From NCBI GenBank assembly GCA_023664485.1, contig JAMPFK010000015.1, forward strand, positions 1 through 64,000: a DNA stretch of 64,000 bases. Reading direction: 5' to 3'. The notes below the pieces were generated by a model. That model was given only the letters and a program-made list of their open reading frames with translations, did not search any database and was not told the DNA's origin. The DNA comes from Bacteroides fragilis. GTDB lineage: Bacteria; Bacillota; Clostridia; Lachnospirales; Lachnospiraceae. Below, piece after piece: positions 43,307 to 51,019 of the stretch; positions within the stretch are counted from its first letter, which is position 1; every line of letters starts with the position of its first letter. A program made the position numbers and the translations under genes.

Positions 43307-45504
43307 CAATACACCTCACAGTCCGCAAAAAAGCTCGTGAGAATCTCTTCATAGCCATAGCCCAGACTGCCCATTTCTTTTGCACCGTTCTGCGACATTC
43401 CTACGCCATGACCATAGCCGCCGCCGATTAATGTATATCCTATCATACCTTCTTCTGATTTTCCAGCTTCTATGACAAAAAAAGCGCTCGGCAGAAGCGT
43501 CCCCGGCACAGATACGCTCCCGTCCTGCTTAACGAGCCGGCCTTCCCCATCGCACAGGATACGGCGGATATTATATTCCGAAACGACTTTGACCACCGTC
43601 TCGCTGCCTGTAATCAGCAGCTCATCCGCAATGCCTCCGGCTCTTCTCCGGCTGACGGAAATATCCTGAAGCTCCCCGATTTCTTCTATCGGCTCCGATA
43701 CATAGTATGTTCCGTCCGCCCCCTCTTTTCCCGTCAGGACAAGCGCCGCATTTGCCTGATACCGCTCCTTGATCCGTTCAAGCAGCGCATCAGCATCCAT
43801 TTCTTCCACTTCATACGTCCACCGATACCATGCCTCGCCGCTCTCAAAATCAGAATCATCTACTTTTTTGATAAATTCGGCAAAATTCGCTTCCTCCGCC
43901 ATGGCTTCCGCGCTCTGCGCGTCCTGTGCCGCCGCCTCCGGCGCCAGCTTCCCCGGCCTGATATAAGAAACCGGCTCTTTTTCCGACTTCCAGATTCCCG
44001 TATCCGTCCCATAACCGCAGGATGTGGAATAATAATAGTTTTCGGCCAGCCCGCCCTGATAGTAAAGCTTCACGCCCGTCGTTTCCTTTACCGCCGTAGT
44101 CGTCGCCGCATTCTCTGTCAGATTATGATAGACCTGATAAGAGGTCGTATCGTCGAGGTGCGCGCCAAGGGAGGCAAAGCCCGCATGAAGTATATATTTG
44201 AAAGCATAAGTCCTCGCGCAGACCGCCTGCGCCTTCAGCGCCTCCATCGGATACGAGGCCGGCATCTCGCTCGGCACAACCGCATACAAATACTCCTCCA
44301 GCGGCAGTTCGTTGATAATGACCATGCCGTCCCCCGCTTTATAGAATTCCAGCGCCCCTCTGTAAGCGTTATCTCCCTTTTGGATTCCTTCGACTTCAAG
44401 TGTGACTTTGTCGGTCAACGCATTGCTCTGAAAAATAAGACGCTCGCCCTCGGCCAGTTCGTCCGCCAATACCTCTGTCCGCTCTCCGTCCACGGTCACG
44501 AGGGCCTTTTCATAGTAATAGCCTCCCCCGGCCGTATTTTTTAACAGTACGCGGATCTGATCCATTTCTCCTTCCCGTGATACGAGGCAGGCGCATACTT
44601 TTCCGTCCCATACGACAAAATCGGTATAATCGTAACCGATCATCAGATCCGTCTCCTTTTGCGTCTCCAGCGTCCCGCACAGCTTGTAGATTTCCAGATT
44701 CTCCGCCGTTTCGTAGATCCCACAGCCCTCGATCTCCATGGAATCCGGCGTGACGCGCAGCAGCTTTCCCCGGATCTTTTCCTGCTTGACCACCGTTTCC
44801 GCCAGCTTTCCGTCCTCAAAAACCAGATCCGCGACCTGTTCCCGCTCCGTCCCTTCCGCCGCCGGGACGGTGAATTCGAACTGTCTGTAGAAACAGGATA
44901 ACGTAAAGCTGCTCTTCTTACCCGTCACTTCCATCACCCAGACGTTCTCCAAAATCGTTCTTTCATCCAGCGTACGGATACTGGTCAGAAGCGCGTCTCC
45001 TTTGACATAGACCTCTTCTTTGAGAAAAGCGGAATCCGCAAAAGAAGAAGCGCAATAAGTGTATTCGCTGTTCTGCGTATACAGCTTTTTCTCATCCGCA
45101 TCCACCTTTATGATAAATACGGTCGTTTTCCAGATGGAGGATTCCACGTCGAAATAAGCCAGCATGATCTGAAAAGCCCGATACCAGTCCTCCTTTAAAA
45201 GAGCATGGCCGTCCTCGTATTTTTCCGCAAAATCCGGGATTCCTTTGTCGGCGCCTCCTATCTGTTCATAGATTTCCTTATACTGTTCATATGTAAGTTC
45301 TTCCTGTATCGTATCCTCCGATGTATCCAATACGGCGGGTATTTCCAGCGCCTCCAGTAAGATCTGCACATCCTCTGCCCTGATTTTTTCCCCTTCAGGC
45401 TCTTCCTTAACGGATTCCATCCGGTTCAGCCACAGCCAGAACAAAAATACCATTCCTGCCAGGATCATAAGCAGTTTTACCAAATTTTCCCAGTTATTTT
45501 TCAC
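43306..45504 (-). CDS. SpoIID/LytB-domain protein
   Basis: The protein has 732 residues with one N-terminal membrane segment (about 10-27) and a large extracytoplasmic part. The SpoIID domain begins near residue 390 (YLYAVVPSEMPASYPMEAL) and contains the catalytic-type glutamate in VPSEMP. The end has GYGHGVGMSQNGAKEMG, the typical SpoIID tail. SpoIID is a lytic transglycosylase that cuts peptidoglycan during engulfment. The first 380 residues, beta-rich and acidic, are an unusually long extension. It may act in sporulation or general wall turnover. Confidence 0.88.
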   Translation of the reverse strand: MKNNWENLVKLLMILAGMVFLFWLWLNRMESVKEEPEGEKIRAEDVQILLEALEIPAVLDTSEDTIQEELTYEQYKEIYEQIGGADKGIPDFAEKYEDGHALLKEDWYRAFQIMLAYFDVESSIWKTTVFIIKVDADEKKLYTQNSEYTYCASSFADSAFLKEEVYVKGDALLTSIRTLDERTILENVWVMEVTGKKSSFTLSCFYRQFEFTVPAAEGTEREQVADLVFEDGKLAETVVKQEKIRGKLLRVTPDSMEIEGCGIYETAENLEIYKLCGTLETQKETDLMIGYDYTDFVVWDGKVCACLVSREGEMDQIRVLLKNTAGGGYYYEKALVTVDGERTEVLADELAEGERLIFQSNALTDKVTLEVEGIQKGDNAYRGALEFYKAGDGMVIINELPLEEYLYAVVPSEMPASYPMEALKAQAVCARTYAFKYILHAGFASLGAHLDDTTSYQVYHNLTENAATTTAVKETTGVKLYYQGGLAENYYYSTSCGYGTDTGIWKSEKEPVSYIRPGKLAPEAAAQDAQSAEAMAEEANFAEFIKKVDDSDFESGEAWYRWTYEVEEMDADALLERIKERYQANAALVLTGKEGADGTYYVSEPIEEIGELQDISVSRRRAGGIADELLITGSETVVKVVSEYNIRRILCDGEGRLVKQDGSVSVPGTLLPSAFFVIEAGKSEEGMIGYTLIGGGYGHGVGMSQNGAKEMGSLGYGYEEILTSFFADCEVY

Positions 45505-45552
45505 AGCATGCTTCTCCCCGCATCATCAAAGCCTTTCCACTTACATCCCCAC

Positions 45553-45589
45553 AAAAGAAAAAGCAGTCGTAATGACTGCTTCTTCTTTT
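45553..45589 (-). terminator. Terminator of the ncRNA candidate
   Basis: AAAAGAAAAAGCAGTC pairs with GACTGCTTCTTCTTTT around GTAAT. On the minus strand the stem ends in TTTTTCTTTTG. It follows the structured stretch 45590-45731. Confidence 0.75.
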
Positions 45590-45731
45590 GTATAAGACCC
45601 CAAAATGCCGAATCCTGTATTTTGACTCCTAGCAATAGCCAGGTGGGTAACCGCAATCACATTTCTGTCTTCCACTGCACACTGTCGCTATAGACCGGAG
45701 GCTTGACATCCACATGACGATATAGGAATCC
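45590..45731 (-). ncRNA. Structured RNA candidate, possibly 6S RNA
   Basis: A gene-free stretch of about 140 bases has a long-range closing stem, GATTCCTA (45723-45730) with TAGGAGTC (45624-45631), and conserved-looking blocks inside (GCCTCCGGTCTATAGCGACAG, GGTTACCCACCTGG, quoted in the minus direction). A strong terminator follows. Size, closing stem and blocks fit a 6S-like or another Clostridia-specific structured RNA, but I could not confirm the family by eye. Possible promoter text (TTGAAC and TTTAAA) lies just upstream. Confidence 0.5.
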
Positions 45732-45872
45732 CGTTTAAAGTAACTGTAGGTTCAAAATAACAAGAATTATCGCGCATCTCAGGTTAATTCTATTATATCC
45801 AGAACACAATAAAAATACAACCATTATTTCTATAAAGATACAACAAACAGACTCCAAAATCTCCTGTATATT

Positions 45873-45907
45873 AAAAAGGGACATATGGCTGCCATACATC
45901 CCTTTTT
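45873..45907 (-). terminator. Terminator of pckA
   Basis: AAAAAGGGA and TCCCTTTTT flank the inner stem ATGG/CCAT. On the minus strand it ends with TTTTT, about 50 bases after the pckA stop. Confidence 0.8.
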
Positions 45908-45956
45908 ATCACTTCTGTTTTACAGATAACGCCGCTTCATCAGGAACCGCCGCCAA

Positions 45957-47672
45957 TCAGCTCAGAGCGTTAACCAGTTTCTGAAGAGCCTCTAAAGCTT
46001 CATCCGGAAGTTTATCATAACCTTCCTTCTTGGAAGCGAAATCTTCAACCGCTTTTACACGGGTCTCCATAGCAGCTTTCAGCTGTGCCTTGTAATCAGC
46101 GTCGTCCAAATCCGCCTTAAAGTTCTTAAAGCCTTCTGTCTGGCCGTCCCATGTATTCATGATTTCGATATCTTCAAAGCTGCCCCACTTCTCGAAGTTC
46201 GCCTTGCCTTCTACGATTGTCTCAAGGATGCCGAGCGTATCAGCCGGTTTTACCTTCTCGCCCATGAAATCGCCTGTGTTTACGATGTAGCATGCAACAT
46301 CCTTCTCTTCAACGAGTTTCTTGAACTTCTCATAGTCATTTACCAGAGGATACGTTCTGAACGGATTTGCATAAGGTACGATACGGATCGCATTTAAGTC
46401 CGTACCTGCTGCGACACGTTCTGCGGTAGAGGTCTTGGTAGCCAGCGTAGCGCCCATTACGGAAGCGAGTGCGGAACCATTCAGTTTTACGACCGGCGGA
46501 ATTGTCGGGTCTTTCATAATCCAGAAAATCGCATTAACAGGAGCGTCAATCTTATCCACGCGGTTCGGGGACCAGAGTTTGGATTTGATAGCACGTCCAT
46601 TACCGTTTCTGATATCTTCCGTTACAAGCTGAATCTTGCCTTCGCTGTCCAGCGTACAGGAGCAGTTCTGAGCGGATAACAGATATTCATTGTCCGGGCA
46701 GCCTGTCGGATAGTCGGCCGTCTTATCAAAATAAGTAGGCTCCAGAGCAACGGATGCACAGGTATCTGTATTGATGATAAAAGCATCGTCATGAAGAACT
46801 TTGATTTCATATTTTCCGCCGTGCTTTGCATGTGTCAGAGTGGATTTACCGGAACCTGACAGACCATATACGGACGCAACGAATTTCTTACCGTCCGGAA
46901 GCAGATATTCTTTCTGCCCGCCGTGGCAGGAAGCGTAGCCGTTTCTGTTCGCCAGAGCCCATGCCATTGTCAGCGTGCCTTTCTTATGCTCGCCGAAATA
47001 TTTCATACCGAGAATTGCCGCGCAGTTCTCATTGGTATCGAAATAGCAGAGCGTAAGCGGATCGCTCAGGCAGCTGTAATCAACGTCGGGAGCCTCGTGA
47101 GGAGCCCACTGAGGATCTGAGAAAATATAGATATCAGGCTCTTTGCCGCCGCCGATCGGCTGGGATTTCTTATACATCTTCACATACTCGTCGGACATAT
47201 ACTGGAAATTGATCATCCAGTTATAAAGCAGATTCTCTTCTCCTTCCGGAATCAAAAGATGCGCTTTGGCCATAAATTCAGGATCAAGACCTACGAAGCA
47301 CTCCGCATGATACATTGTTTTCCAGCGTGTCTCGTAAATAGCGTCCATAACAACTTTGTCGAGCTTCGTTTCATCAACGCCAGGCTCGCCCTTGATACGG
47401 CGTGCCGCCGCGTAACGGCCCGTTACAGCGCCATCGTTGAATAACAGAACTTTTGCGTCAGCATCAAGACCAAAGGTTTCACCGTCTTTGACCGGCATAT
47501 CGGTAACAATGGTTCCCGGTGAATTCTTCGCCAGATTATAAGCCTCTTTCAATGTGTTGACCTTTACTACGTTATTGCCGTAGAAAGCAGCTTCGATAAT
47601 AGAACGGGTCTTTGAAAAACCGACTTTGCCCTTACCGATTTCGTCAATCTTGTAATTCGCTTTTGTTGACAT
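45957..47672 (-). CDS. pckA: Phosphoenolpyruvate carboxykinase (ATP)
   Basis: The enzyme interconverts oxaloacetate plus ATP and PEP plus CO2. In fermenting gut anaerobes it often runs in the carboxylating direction toward succinate or propionate. The protein has 571 residues. The nucleotide site is YGLSGSGKSTLTHAKHGG near residue 270, with metal-binding text HDDAFII and ALEPTYFDKTADYPTG after it, and the family text FNDGAVTGRYAAARR. ATG 47672 follows AAGGAGG. A strong promoter and a terminator frame it as a single gene. Confidence 0.97.
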   Translation of the reverse strand: MSTKANYKIDEIGKGKVGFSKTRSIIEAAFYGNNVVKVNTLKEAYNLAKNSPGTIVTDMPVKDGETFGLDADAKVLLFNDGAVTGRYAAARRIKGEPGVDETKLDKVVMDAIYETRWKTMYHAECFVGLDPEFMAKAHLLIPEGEENLLYNWMINFQYMSDEYVKMYKKSQPIGGGKEPDIYIFSDPQWAPHEAPDVDYSCLSDPLTLCYFDTNENCAAILGMKYFGEHKKGTLTMAWALANRNGYASCHGGQKEYLLPDGKKFVASVYGLSGSGKSTLTHAKHGGKYEIKVLHDDAFIINTDTCASVALEPTYFDKTADYPTGCPDNEYLLSAQNCSCTLDSEGKIQLVTEDIRNGNGRAIKSKLWSPNRVDKIDAPVNAIFWIMKDPTIPPVVKLNGSALASVMGATLATKTSTAERVAAGTDLNAIRIVPYANPFRTYPLVNDYEKFKKLVEEKDVACYIVNTGDFMGEKVKPADTLGILETIVEGKANFEKWGSFEDIEIMNTWDGQTEGFKNFKADLDDADYKAQLKAAMETRVKAVEDFASKKEGYDKLPDEALEALQKLVNALS

Positions 47673-47771
47673 GACATTTCCTCCTTAAAATTATATTATT
47701 TATTTAACGGAAAAGCCTCCCGGCCCTCCGCTATCCGCATGACCTGTACCGATGTCCGGCATATCGGATAT

Positions 47772-47800
47772 ATTATCTCAAAATCAGTTTTAAAAGTCAA
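47772..47800 (-). promoter_or_regulatory. Promoter of pckA
   Basis: On the minus strand TTGACT (47795-47800) and GATAAT (47772-47777) are 17 bases apart, a near-consensus sigma-A promoter about 100 bases before the pckA ATG. Confidence 0.8.
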
Positions 47801-47879
47801 TATTTAGAAAAGGTTTTTTCATTTTTGGAAGCCGTGCAAAATCCATTGTGAAAAGTTTTAAAAGTTTCTCATATTTTAC

Positions 47880-47908
47880 TTGCAATCTTTTCCTATTTCT
47901 GCTATTAT
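47880..47908 (+). promoter_or_regulatory. Promoter of rpmB
   Basis: TTGCAA (47880-47885) and TATTAT (47903-47908) are 17 bases apart, about 57 bases before the rpmB ATG. It diverges from the pckA promoter about 80 bases away. Confidence 0.75.
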
Positions 47909-47965
47909 ACAAATGTTGTTTACGCAGAAAAAGAATTTGATTATATATTGTCAGGAGGTGCGAAG

Positions 47966-48151
47966 ATGGCTAAATGTGATATTTGTGGTAAGGGCGCTCA
48001 TTTTGGAAACAACGTAAGCCATTCTCATAGAAGATCTAACAGAATCTGGAATTCTAATGTACAGAATGTCAAGTGCAAAGTGAATGGAGCAACCAAAAAA
48101 TTACATGTATGTACCCAGTGCCTGAAGTCCGGAAAAGTAGAAAGAGCATAA
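47966..48151 (+). CDS. rpmB: Ribosomal protein bL28
   Basis: This protein of the large ribosomal subunit has 61 residues and starts MAKCDICGKGAHFGNNVSH. Cysteines at positions 4, 7, 55 and 58 (CxxC ... CxxC) make it the zinc-binding form. I chose ATG 47966, directly after AGGAGGTG. A start six codons earlier is possible but lacks a ribosome site. It has its own promoter and terminator. Confidence 0.97.
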   Translation: MAKCDICGKGAHFGNNVSHSHRRSNRIWNSNVQNVKCKVNGATKKLHVCTQCLKSGKVERA

Positions 48152-48193
48152 TCCCCGGATCATCGGCGCAAAACTGCCAAAGCAGGACAATGA

Positions 48194-48230
48194 AAAGACC
48201 GGCGCATTATCTGCAATCGGTCTTTTTCTT
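48194..48230 (+). terminator. Terminator of rpmB
   Basis: AAAAGACCG pairs with CGGTCTTTTT around a loop of about 16 bases, followed by CTT. It lies 43 bases after the rpmB stop. Confidence 0.75.
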
Positions 48231-48316
48231 ATACGCTTCTCCCCTGCCATTCTCCTCCGCAGGATGCCGTCCGCCGCTCTGCACAATGGCCCGCGCAAAA
48301 AGAACGGGAAATCTGC

Positions 48317-49042
48317 CTAAGCCCATTTCCCGATATCGAAATCATGTTTCAACGTTTCATATTCTATATTGATCTTCTGGATCATTTCCTTATCTCCGGC
48401 CACATTGTCCGGATGGAAAATTTTAATCAGATCCTTATACCGCTTCTTCAATGCGAGCGGATTCTTTACACCCCTGAACAGATCGGAAACATCCCTTCCG
48501 CCGCTGTATGCGGGCTGCTGCAGGACTTCTTTCTGCGCTTCCAGCTTAGCCCATTCCTTTTCGAGGCGGCGCCTGTCCATATCGAGCTCCGTAAAACCGC
48601 TTTTCAGGATTTCCATCTTCTTTTCAAAAAAAAGATTATCCTCCTTCAGGCGCTGCCGTTCGGCGGCCATTTTGCGGTTCAGGGACTTCATTTCTTCCTG
48701 GAACTGTTCTTTTTCTTCCCGGAACTGCTCCTGCGTCTGCTCCAGTTCCTTCGCCGCGGAAATCAGCCGGACATTTTCTTTAAAAAGCCACGCTTTCAGC
48801 CTGTTCAGCTCTTCCGCCGAAGCCGCTTCCTCCAGCGCGTCTTCCATCCCGTTCTCTTCTTTTGTCCCGTCTGTGCCTCCTTCAGAAATATCTTCCGCCA
48901 TTTCTTCCTCCGCGGACTCTTCTTTTGCAAGTTCTTCCTCCGCGGACTCTTCTTTTTCCATTTCTTCCTCCACAGACTCTTCTTTTGCAAGTTCTTCCTT
49001 TATCATATCCTCATTCACCATATCTTTATCCGCCACCGTCAT
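48317..49042 (-). CDS. J-domain protein with acidic repeats and coiled coil
   Basis: The protein has about 241 residues. Residues 1-60 consist of acidic 10-residue repeats (units like KEESAEEEMA). Residues 80-190 are a long charged coiled coil (FREEKEQFQEEMKSL, RRRLEKEWAKLEAQ). The C-terminal 45 residues are a J domain with the HPD motif (IKIFHPDNVAGDKE). J domains stimulate DnaK-type chaperones. A coiled coil with a C-terminal J domain suggests a scaffold role. I prefer ATG 49042 over GTG 49060 because AGGAAAG lies just before it. Confidence 0.8.
   Translation of the reverse strand: MTVADKDMVNEDMIKEELAKEESVEEEMEKEESAEEELAKEESAEEEMAEDISEGGTDGTKEENGMEDALEEAASAEELNRLKAWLFKENVRLISAAKELEQTQEQFREEKEQFQEEMKSLNRKMAAERQRLKEDNLFFEKKMEILKSGFTELDMDRRRLEKEWAKLEAQKEVLQQPAYSGGRDVSDLFRGVKNPLALKKRYKDLIKIFHPDNVAGDKEMIQKINIEYETLKHDFDIGKWA
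48901..48999 (-). repeat. 30-bp tandem repeat inside the J-domain gene
   Basis: Units starting at 48901, 48931 and 48961 are nearly identical over 30 bases, with a partial fourth from 48991. They encode the acidic 10-residue repeats at the protein's N-terminus. The period is a multiple of three, so slippage would change length without breaking the frame. Confidence 0.85.
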
Positions 49043-49069
49043 TTCTTTCCTGTACCGCACGCTTCCAAA

Positions 49070-49210
49070 TCAGTCGCAACAGAAAAAATTATAACCGATC
49101 AACATCAGTAATACAATCAGAATCAGTCCGATGAACCGATTCGTCATAAAAAGCATAAACAGCATTCCGCATGCAACGCAAAGCGCCACAAGGCCAATCA
49201 TCTTCTTCAT
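49070..49210 (-). CDS. Small membrane protein of 46 residues
   Basis: ATG 49210 follows AGGGAG and reads MKKMIGLVALCVACGMLF, a loop with TNRFIG, then a second hydrophobic helix ending in CCD. Two membrane helices fill nearly the whole protein. It lies 27 bases before the likely start of the J-domain gene on the same strand and probably shares its message. I do not know a function. The good ribosome site and clean two-helix pattern support a real gene. Confidence 0.65.
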   Translation of the reverse strand: MKKMIGLVALCVACGMLFMLFMTNRFIGLILIVLLMLIGYNFFCCD

Positions 49211-49256
49211 AAAAACTCCCTGTTTATGCCTTTTATTTATTATATGCGGCTATCCT

Positions 49257-49649
49257 CTATTGGTTCTCCTCCGGAAACGCAATATCCACCGCCGCGTCAT
49301 CCTCTATCATTTCTTCCTTAGGCGCCGTGAACTTATCCACGATATCGGGAATCATATCGATTACTTTTGTGACCATATCCTGATTCTTAATATTCACAAG
49401 CTTTGTAGAACCGTTTTTAATGACGAGCACCGCGCTGGGGCTCATCTTTGCAGAAAAGCCGCCCGCCCCGCCGTTCTTCTTATCTCCGGCACTCGCTCCG
49501 GCTCCGACGCCGAAAGTCACATCCACGAGCGGAAGAATAATGGTATCGCCAATCTGTGTCGCTTCCCCTACTACCGTCTTTGTGGACAGAACCGCGTTCA
49601 TCCCTTTCATCAAAGATTCGATTACGCCGGTAAAATTATTATCTGCCAT
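49257..49649 (-). CDS. GerW/YtfJ-family sporulation protein
   Basis: The protein has 130 residues. It matches the YtfJ/GerW family: VIESLMKGMNAVLSTKTVVGEA near the start, then a Gly-rich VTFGVGAGASAG and MSPSAVLVIKNG. In Bacillus the protein is needed for germination of spores. The gene follows the DUF2953 gene directly, its ATG touching the preceding stop, the usual arrangement in Clostridia. Confidence 0.92.
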   Translation of the reverse strand: MADNNFTGVIESLMKGMNAVLSTKTVVGEATQIGDTIILPLVDVTFGVGAGASAGDKKNGGAGGFSAKMSPSAVLVIKNGSTKLVNIKNQDMVTKVIDMIPDIVDKFTAPKEEMIEDDAAVDIAFPEENQ

Positions 49650-50672
49650 TTATTCATCCTCCTTCTTGAACATCCTGAGTAATTTTCTGATGTTTTTGTT
49701 AAAATAAAGACGAACCGCCGTCTTAACGAACGTGAACAGTCTGATTTTTCCTTTGATATAAACCGTGCCTTCTATCCTTTTTCTCTCAAAATCCGGATTC
49801 ACAGCGATATTGCCGCCGATGAACGGATACAGCATGCCATAATAAGAGAGAATCTTTCCCGTAGCTGCCGGATCGTCCATGCCGATCGTTAAATCCGCCT
49901 GAAATTTCCGGGGTCTGATATAAGAAAAAAGAGAAAACAGCTCTTCTTTGCAAAGCGAGAACGCCTGCCGGAAGGTATCGCTTTGCAGAATCCCCCTATA
50001 GTATTCTATATTTTCCCATATTGTTTTTATTTTATCACAGATTCCGGTGAATGTGTACCAAATCTTTTGAAAGATTCTCTGAATCTGCTTTATCTTTCCA
50101 TTCAGTTTCTCTTTGAGCGGAATCTTCTGCTTTTCGGATTCCGGTTCCAGGGCAGGTTCCGGACCCTGAACGGATTCCTGTCTCCGGTCTGTTCCCGGCT
50201 CCGACGCGGCGCTCTCCATGCTCCCGCCAGTTCCTGCGCTTTCGATGTGCTCTTTGTTCCCGGCAGCCGGCGCTCTTTCCGGCCGCTCCCCGCTTCCGGC
50301 AGCCGGCGCTTTTTCCGGGCCTTCTTCACGCTTATCCTCCGGCGCGCTCTCTGCGCTTTTCCTGCCTGACGCCTTTCTGCCGCTCTTTTTTTTCTGTTTC
50401 GGCGGCAGCCGGAACACAGTGAACAGGAAGATCCGCGCCCTGACACAGACATCCGCCGGATATTGTATTCTGACATCGAGCAGATGCAGCAGCCATGTGA
50501 TTTTCGCGCTGGCTTCTACCGGCGGCGCGCCTTCTTCCTCCGTCCGTCCGGCTTCTATCCGATAGCGCACCGGCACGAAAAGCACGAGCAGAAGGCAGAC
50601 GAGCAGAACCGCGAGCAATGTTCCCACGATGATTCCTGTTATTTTTAAAATCAGCAACAATATATGTAACAT
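49650..50672 (-). CDS. DUF2953 domain protein
   Basis: The protein has 340 residues with one N-terminal membrane segment (about 5-32). The middle (about 100-185) is a long low-complexity Glu/Pro/Ala/Ser stretch that looks disordered. The C-terminal part (residues 185-340) has the DUF2953 region with AFSLCKEELFSLFSYIRP and DDPAATGKILSYYGMLYPF. This family stands next to GerW in many spore formers and presumably works with it. The function is unknown. Confidence 0.88.
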   Translation of the reverse strand: MLHILLLILKITGIIVGTLLAVLLVCLLLVLFVPVRYRIEAGRTEEEGAPPVEASAKITWLLHLLDVRIQYPADVCVRARIFLFTVFRLPPKQKKKSGRKASGRKSAESAPEDKREEGPEKAPAAGSGERPERAPAAGNKEHIESAGTGGSMESAASEPGTDRRQESVQGPEPALEPESEKQKIPLKEKLNGKIKQIQRIFQKIWYTFTGICDKIKTIWENIEYYRGILQSDTFRQAFSLCKEELFSLFSYIRPRKFQADLTIGMDDPAATGKILSYYGMLYPFIGGNIAVNPDFERKRIEGTVYIKGKIRLFTFVKTAVRLYFNKNIRKLLRMFKKEDE

Positions 50673-50679
50673 CGCTCAA

Positions 50680-51012
50680 TCATGCCTTTCCTGCTGTCTG
50701 AGTTTCCGGAAACAGATACCGCTTCAAATCGGCATCCCCGTTCCGGGTTACCGCCTCCTGTGTGATCCGGCAGACCAGTCCGACCGCTTCCTCATAATTT
50801 CCCGCAATACCGACGATATAAGGTATATTTTCTTTTCGGTGGTAGTAAGGCTGTTCCAGCAGGATGCTGTGGCAGATTTCAAGCTGGTCGCTGCCGGATG
50901 CCAGGAGAATCACGAATATCTTCAACTGCTTTGCATGGCGTCTCAATTTTCTCTTGATTTTATTTGGATTCTTAATCGTATCGCCGACATACAGATTCTG
51001 ATAAAATTTCAT
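50680..51012 (-). CDS. Unknown 110-residue protein
   Basis: The protein begins MKFYQNLYVGDTIKNPNKIKRKL and is a soluble, mixed basic protein with a YYHRKENIPYIVGIAGNYEEA stretch in the middle. There is no membrane segment. It lies 7 bases after the M24 peptidase gene and 7 before the DUF2953 gene, so it belongs to their transcription unit. I do not recognise a family with known function. Confidence 0.8.
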   Translation of the reverse strand: MKFYQNLYVGDTIKNPNKIKRKLRRHAKQLKIFVILLASGSDQLEICHSILLEQPYYHRKENIPYIVGIAGNYEEAVGLVCRITQEAVTRNGDADLKRYLFPETQTAGKA

Positions 51013-51019
51013 GGATACC

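Noticed and set aside
45508..45693. 61-residue plus-strand frame between SpoIID and pckA
   Set aside because: It covers a terminator stem and a structured non-coding stretch, and has no ribosome site.
45590..45731. Cyclic di-GMP (GEMM-I) riboswitch
   Set aside because: The AAGCCTCCGG and GGTTACC blocks resemble parts of GEMM-I, but the first half with the conserved GGXAAACC and loop is missing, and no gene follows in the right direction.
48344..49111. Long plus-strand frames opposite the J-domain gene
   Set aside because: They consist of Phe/Leu/Ser runs that are the complement of the acidic repeats and coiled coil. The minus strand has a clear HPD J domain.
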